A stretch of DNA of 7,377 nt. Origin: an uncultured Oscillospiraceae bacterium (GTDB taxonomy: Bacteria; Bacillota; Clostridia; Oscillospirales; Oscillospiraceae). How positions within the stretch are numbered: position 1 is the stretch's first letter; each line of letters opens with the position of its first letter. Below, one piece after another: positions 4,857-7,377 of this stretch. The DNA is taken from assembly GCA_934668285.1 (NCBI GenBank), contig CAKUNB010000078.1, positions 1-7,377 of the forward strand, written 5' to 3'. The translations under genes were made by a program, and so were the position numbers. Below the pieces are notes generated by a model. That model had not been told where the DNA came from. It made no database searches and was given only the letters and a program-made list of their open reading frames with translations.

Positions 4857-6526
4857 TGAAAAGAACACTTGCAATTCTGCTGACGGCGGCGCTTCTGCTG
4901 GCGTTGGCGGGCTGCGCCCGGCAGCCCGAGGCGACGACTGCCCCGACTGTGACCCCAACCGAGGCCCCGACGGAGCCTGCACCCGCCTATCCCATCGAAT
5001 CGCTGACCGTCGGCACGACGGCCGCGATTGAGACCGCCGTATACGGCGAATATAATTACGACATGCTGGCAAGCGGCGTGTCCGAGCTGCCGCTGGTCTG
5101 GCAGGACGTGAACGGCGAATATCACCCGCTGCTTGCCTCCTTCGAGACCGAGGATGCCGCGACATGGACCTACACCGTGCAGGACGGCATGACATGGTCG
5201 GACGGAACGCCGGTGACGGCGGAGGATATCCTCTTCACCCTGCAATACGAGCAGGCAAACGGCAGCGCGAATTTTGAGCCGCAGACCGACGAGGAGGGCA
5301 AAGTCACCGAGGCCAAGTACGCGGCCTATGCCGTATCAGACGACAAGAAAAGCATCTCCCTGACGCTGACGACGCCCAATGTCCGCGAGCTGAGCAACAT
5401 GACCTCCTTCCGCGTGATGCCCAAGCACATCTACGAGGGCAAGGACACGGTGACCGAGGCCGAGGCGCGCGTGACCTGTGGGCCGTACGTCCTCTCGTCG
5501 TTCCAGAAGGAAGCAGGGACGCTGACCTTTACCGTCAACGAGTACTATCCCGCCGCGCCCAACGTCGGCAGGCTCGTCTACCGGCTGTTCGGCAACGAGG
5601 ACACGATGTACCTTGCCCTCCGGCAGGGCGATATCGACATGGTCTGGGCCTATTCCACCGGCGTCTCCGGCACGTATCAGGACGTGCTGGCGGCGGATGA
5701 CGGCATTGCACTGGTCAACGTTGCGGCGGCCAACGCGCCCGCCGTGCTGGCGTTCAATAACGCCTCCGGCCCCTTCGCGGACGAAAATCTGCGGCAGGCG
5801 GTCTCCTACGCGCTGGACTACGAGGCCTTCTCGGCCTACTTCGGCAGCGCCTATGCCGAGGTGCCCAATCGCGGCTTCGCCCCGCCGACCACCGTCGGCT
5901 ACACGGACACCGAAAAGCTGACCCATGACCCCGCCAAGGCCGATGACTTCATGCACGCGGCGGGCTATACCGAGAAGAACGCCGACGGCTTCTATGTCAA
6001 CGCCGACGGCGAGGTCGCGGCCTTCACCCTGACGGTCAACGCCGCCAAGGAGGCGCACGTGGGCTACGCCGAGCTGGTCAAAACGCAGCTCGAGGCCTTC
6101 GGCATTTCGGTCACGCTCGAAACGATCGACAAGGACGCCTACAACGCCAAAACCAGCAATAAATTCTCCGAGAACCATATTACGATGGAGGCGGCTATCT
6201 ACGGCTACACCGCTGCCGGTATGGGCATGGGCAACGGCCTCGGCAGCATTTACGTCGACGGCAACCACGCGGTGCAGGGCGGCTGTCAGGTCTTTGACGG
6301 CGCGTTTGACGCGATCCTCGGCGAATTGAAGGCGGCAAAGAATCTCGACGAGTACTACGCCGCTGCGGCAAACCTGCAGGACTACTACGCGGCGCACGTG
6401 CCGCTGCTGGCCCTGTATTGGGACAATATGATGCTGGCCTATTCCGCAAGGCTCGACGGCGTGACCGTCGACGCGGTTTTCGGCCTGAACAACGTCAACA
6501 ACTGGTTCAGCATCACACAACACTGA
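4856..6526 (+). CDS. Lipoprotein solute-binding protein, family 5 (NikA/DppA-like), of the ABC importer
   Basis: A 556-residue extracellular lipoprotein that captures the substrate and hands it to the permeases. The signal peptide MKRTLAILL... ends in lipobox LAGC with C20 as the lipidated cysteine. A Thr/Pro/Glu-rich linker (about 26-45) tethers the mature domain. The family-5 signature region MTWSDGTPVTAEDILF lies at 112-127. Because of its location beside larEBC, the likely ligand is Ni(II), perhaps as a chelate. H441 and H471 flank a Gly/Met-rich stretch GMGMGNGLG (455-463) and are candidates for metal contact, but I cannot align them to the E. coli NikA histidine, so this is speculative. 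ATG 4856 overlaps the preceding TAA; a purine-rich GGAAGAAAGAGAG precedes it. Family-5 proteins that bind di- or oligopeptides look alike at this level. Confidence 0.85.
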   Translation: MKRTLAILLTAALLLALAGCARQPEATTAPTVTPTEAPTEPAPAYPIESLTVGTTAAIETAVYGEYNYDMLASGVSELPLVWQDVNGEYHPLLASFETEDAATWTYTVQDGMTWSDGTPVTAEDILFTLQYEQANGSANFEPQTDEEGKVTEAKYAAYAVSDDKKSISLTLTTPNVRELSNMTSFRVMPKHIYEGKDTVTEAEARVTCGPYVLSSFQKEAGTLTFTVNEYYPAAPNVGRLVYRLFGNEDTMYLALRQGDIDMVWAYSTGVSGTYQDVLAADDGIALVNVAAANAPAVLAFNNASGPFADENLRQAVSYALDYEAFSAYFGSAYAEVPNRGFAPPTTVGYTDTEKLTHDPAKADDFMHAAGYTEKNADGFYVNADGEVAAFTLTVNAAKEAHVGYAELVKTQLEAFGISVTLETIDKDAYNAKTSNKFSENHITMEAAIYGYTAAGMGMGNGLGSIYVDGNHAVQGGCQVFDGAFDAILGELKAAKNLDEYYAAAANLQDYYAAHVPLLALYWDNMMLAYSARLDGVTVDAVFGLNNVNNWFSITQH

Positions 6527-6553
6527 TTTTTATCACGGAAGGAGGCACGGCAG

Positions 6554-7377
6554 TTGAAAAAACACGGAAAAAATCTGGCGGTTGCGCTGCTGTGCTTCCT
6601 TCTGGTGATCGTTCTGAATTTCTTTCTGCCCCGGCTGCTGCCGGGCAATCCCATTGCATATCTAACCGGCTTTTCCGAGGAGGACATGACCCCTGCGCAG
6701 GTAGCGTACTACCGGCAGGCGCTCCATCTGGATCAGCCGGTCTTCGTGCAGTTTGGGCTTTACCTGAAATCGCTGCTCGACGGCTCACTGGGCTACTCCT
6801 TCAAGAAGGAGGCGGCCGTCTCGGCGCTGATCGGCCAGCGGCTCGGCTACACGCTGCAAATCACGCTCCCCGCCGTCGTGCTCAGCACGGTCATCGGCCT
6901 TCTCTGGGGCCTGCGCAGCGGGTACCGAAAGGGCAGAGCCTTTGACCGGCTCTCCACCACGGCGCAGCTGGTCATCAATACCATGCCGACCTTCCTCATT
7001 GCACTGGTGCTGATGATCGTCTGCTGCTTCAAAAACCGCTGGCTGCCCTATGCCGGTCTCAACAGCGGCGATGTGCCCGCGGGAACGGCGGCCTATCTCC
7101 GGGATCGGCTGGCGCATCTGCTCCTGCCGGTGCTGACGCTGACCGTTGCCGCCACGCCCTCGCGGTATCTTCTGATGCGCAACAGCGCCGCGCAGGCGGT
7201 GGAGTCGAAATACATCCTCTATGCCAAGGAGCGCGGTCTCTCGGACCGGACGATTCAGTACCGGTATCTCCTGAAAAATATCGCGCAGCCCTTTATCACG
7301 ATGGTGGGCATGAGCGTCGGCGTCTGCATCGGCGGCTCGGTGGTCGTGGAGAATATTTTCTCCATCGGCGGCATGGG
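6554..7377 (+). CDS. Nickel/peptide-type ABC transporter permease (NikB/DppB-like), 3' partial
   Basis: The first 274 residues of an inner-membrane permease, cut by the window edge; the family usually runs to about 310-340. The start is TTG 6554, supported by a near-perfect ribosome site GGAAGGAGG (6537-6545) 8 nt upstream and by the protein beginning KKHGKNLAVALLCFLLVIV, a normal first membrane segment (about 7-25). RLLPGNPIAYL (27-37) and SLLDGSLGYSF (73-83) are family landmarks. Hydrophobic spans follow near 103-120, 138-158 and 187-200. The cytoplasmic EAA loop AKERGLSDRTIQYRYLLKN (224-242) contacts the ATPases, and GGSVVVENIFSIGGMG is the usual C-terminal motif. It lies 27 bp after the binding protein. 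The partner NikC/DppC permease should follow beyond 7377. Confidence 0.88.
   Translation, partial: MKKHGKNLAVALLCFLLVIVLNFFLPRLLPGNPIAYLTGFSEEDMTPAQVAYYRQALHLDQPVFVQFGLYLKSLLDGSLGYSFKKEAAVSALIGQRLGYTLQITLPAVVLSTVIGLLWGLRSGYRKGRAFDRLSTTAQLVINTMPTFLIALVLMIVCCFKNRWLPYAGLNSGDVPAGTAAYLRDRLAHLLLPVLTLTVAATPSRYLLMRNSAAQAVESKYILYAKERGLSDRTIQYRYLLKNIAQPFITMVGMSVGVCIGGSVVVENIFSIGGM

Noticed and set aside
1..7377. CRISPR array, tRNA or rRNA
   Set aside because: No regularly spaced repeats, cloverleaf or rRNA-like sequence were seen on either strand.

Overview
The window looks like a chromosomal segment of a GC-rich anaerobic Firmicute. A gut Oscillospiraceae-type Clostridium relative is my best guess, for three reasons: tightly packed ATGA and TAATG overlapping genes with strong GGAGG ribosome sites, a lipoprotein solute-binding protein with a Gram-positive-style lipobox, and an intergenic palindromic repeat (TGTCATTG...CGTGGCAATC) of a kind I remember from such genomes. 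This assignment is inference; no rRNA or other marker gene is present.

Layout. Positions 1-452 hold no convincing gene but are dense in structure. They contain a nested inverted repeat (14-70), a promoter with an extended -10 (92-119), and an unusually long leader of about 325 nt. The leader carries a 16-nt hairpin sequence twice, a 144-bp MITE-like palindromic element (186-329), an extended stem-loop (341-378) and a textbook intrinsic terminator (398-439). That terminator ends only 13 nt before the first start codon, so it must act as an attenuator. Next come three overlapping genes for nickel-pincer nucleotide (NPN) cofactor synthesis: larE (453-1199), larB (1196-1957) and larC (1954-3135). 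A 144-bp gap follows, with a GC-rich hairpin and a 14-bp stem-loop just ahead of a strong ribosome site. Then comes a NikABCDE/Dpp-type ABC importer in the order ATPase, ATPase, lipoprotein binding protein, permease (3280 to the window edge). The second permease presumably lies downstream of the window.

How the genes work together. LarB carboxylates the pyridinium ring of nicotinic acid adenine dinucleotide and hydrolyses it, LarE converts the two carboxylates to thiocarboxylates, and LarC inserts nickel using CTP. The importer next to them is most simply read as the nickel supply. In Lactobacillus plantarum the comparable lar operon carries an unrelated ECF-type nickel transporter (lar(MN)QO), so this would be the same logic built with a different transporter. 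No larA (the lactate racemase apoenzyme) is visible, so the enzyme that uses the cofactor is either outside the window or another LarA-family protein. The two most interesting points are the attenuated leader, whose signal is unknown, and LarE, which has the three-cysteine pattern of the iron-sulfur-cluster type rather than the single sacrificial cysteine of L. plantarum.
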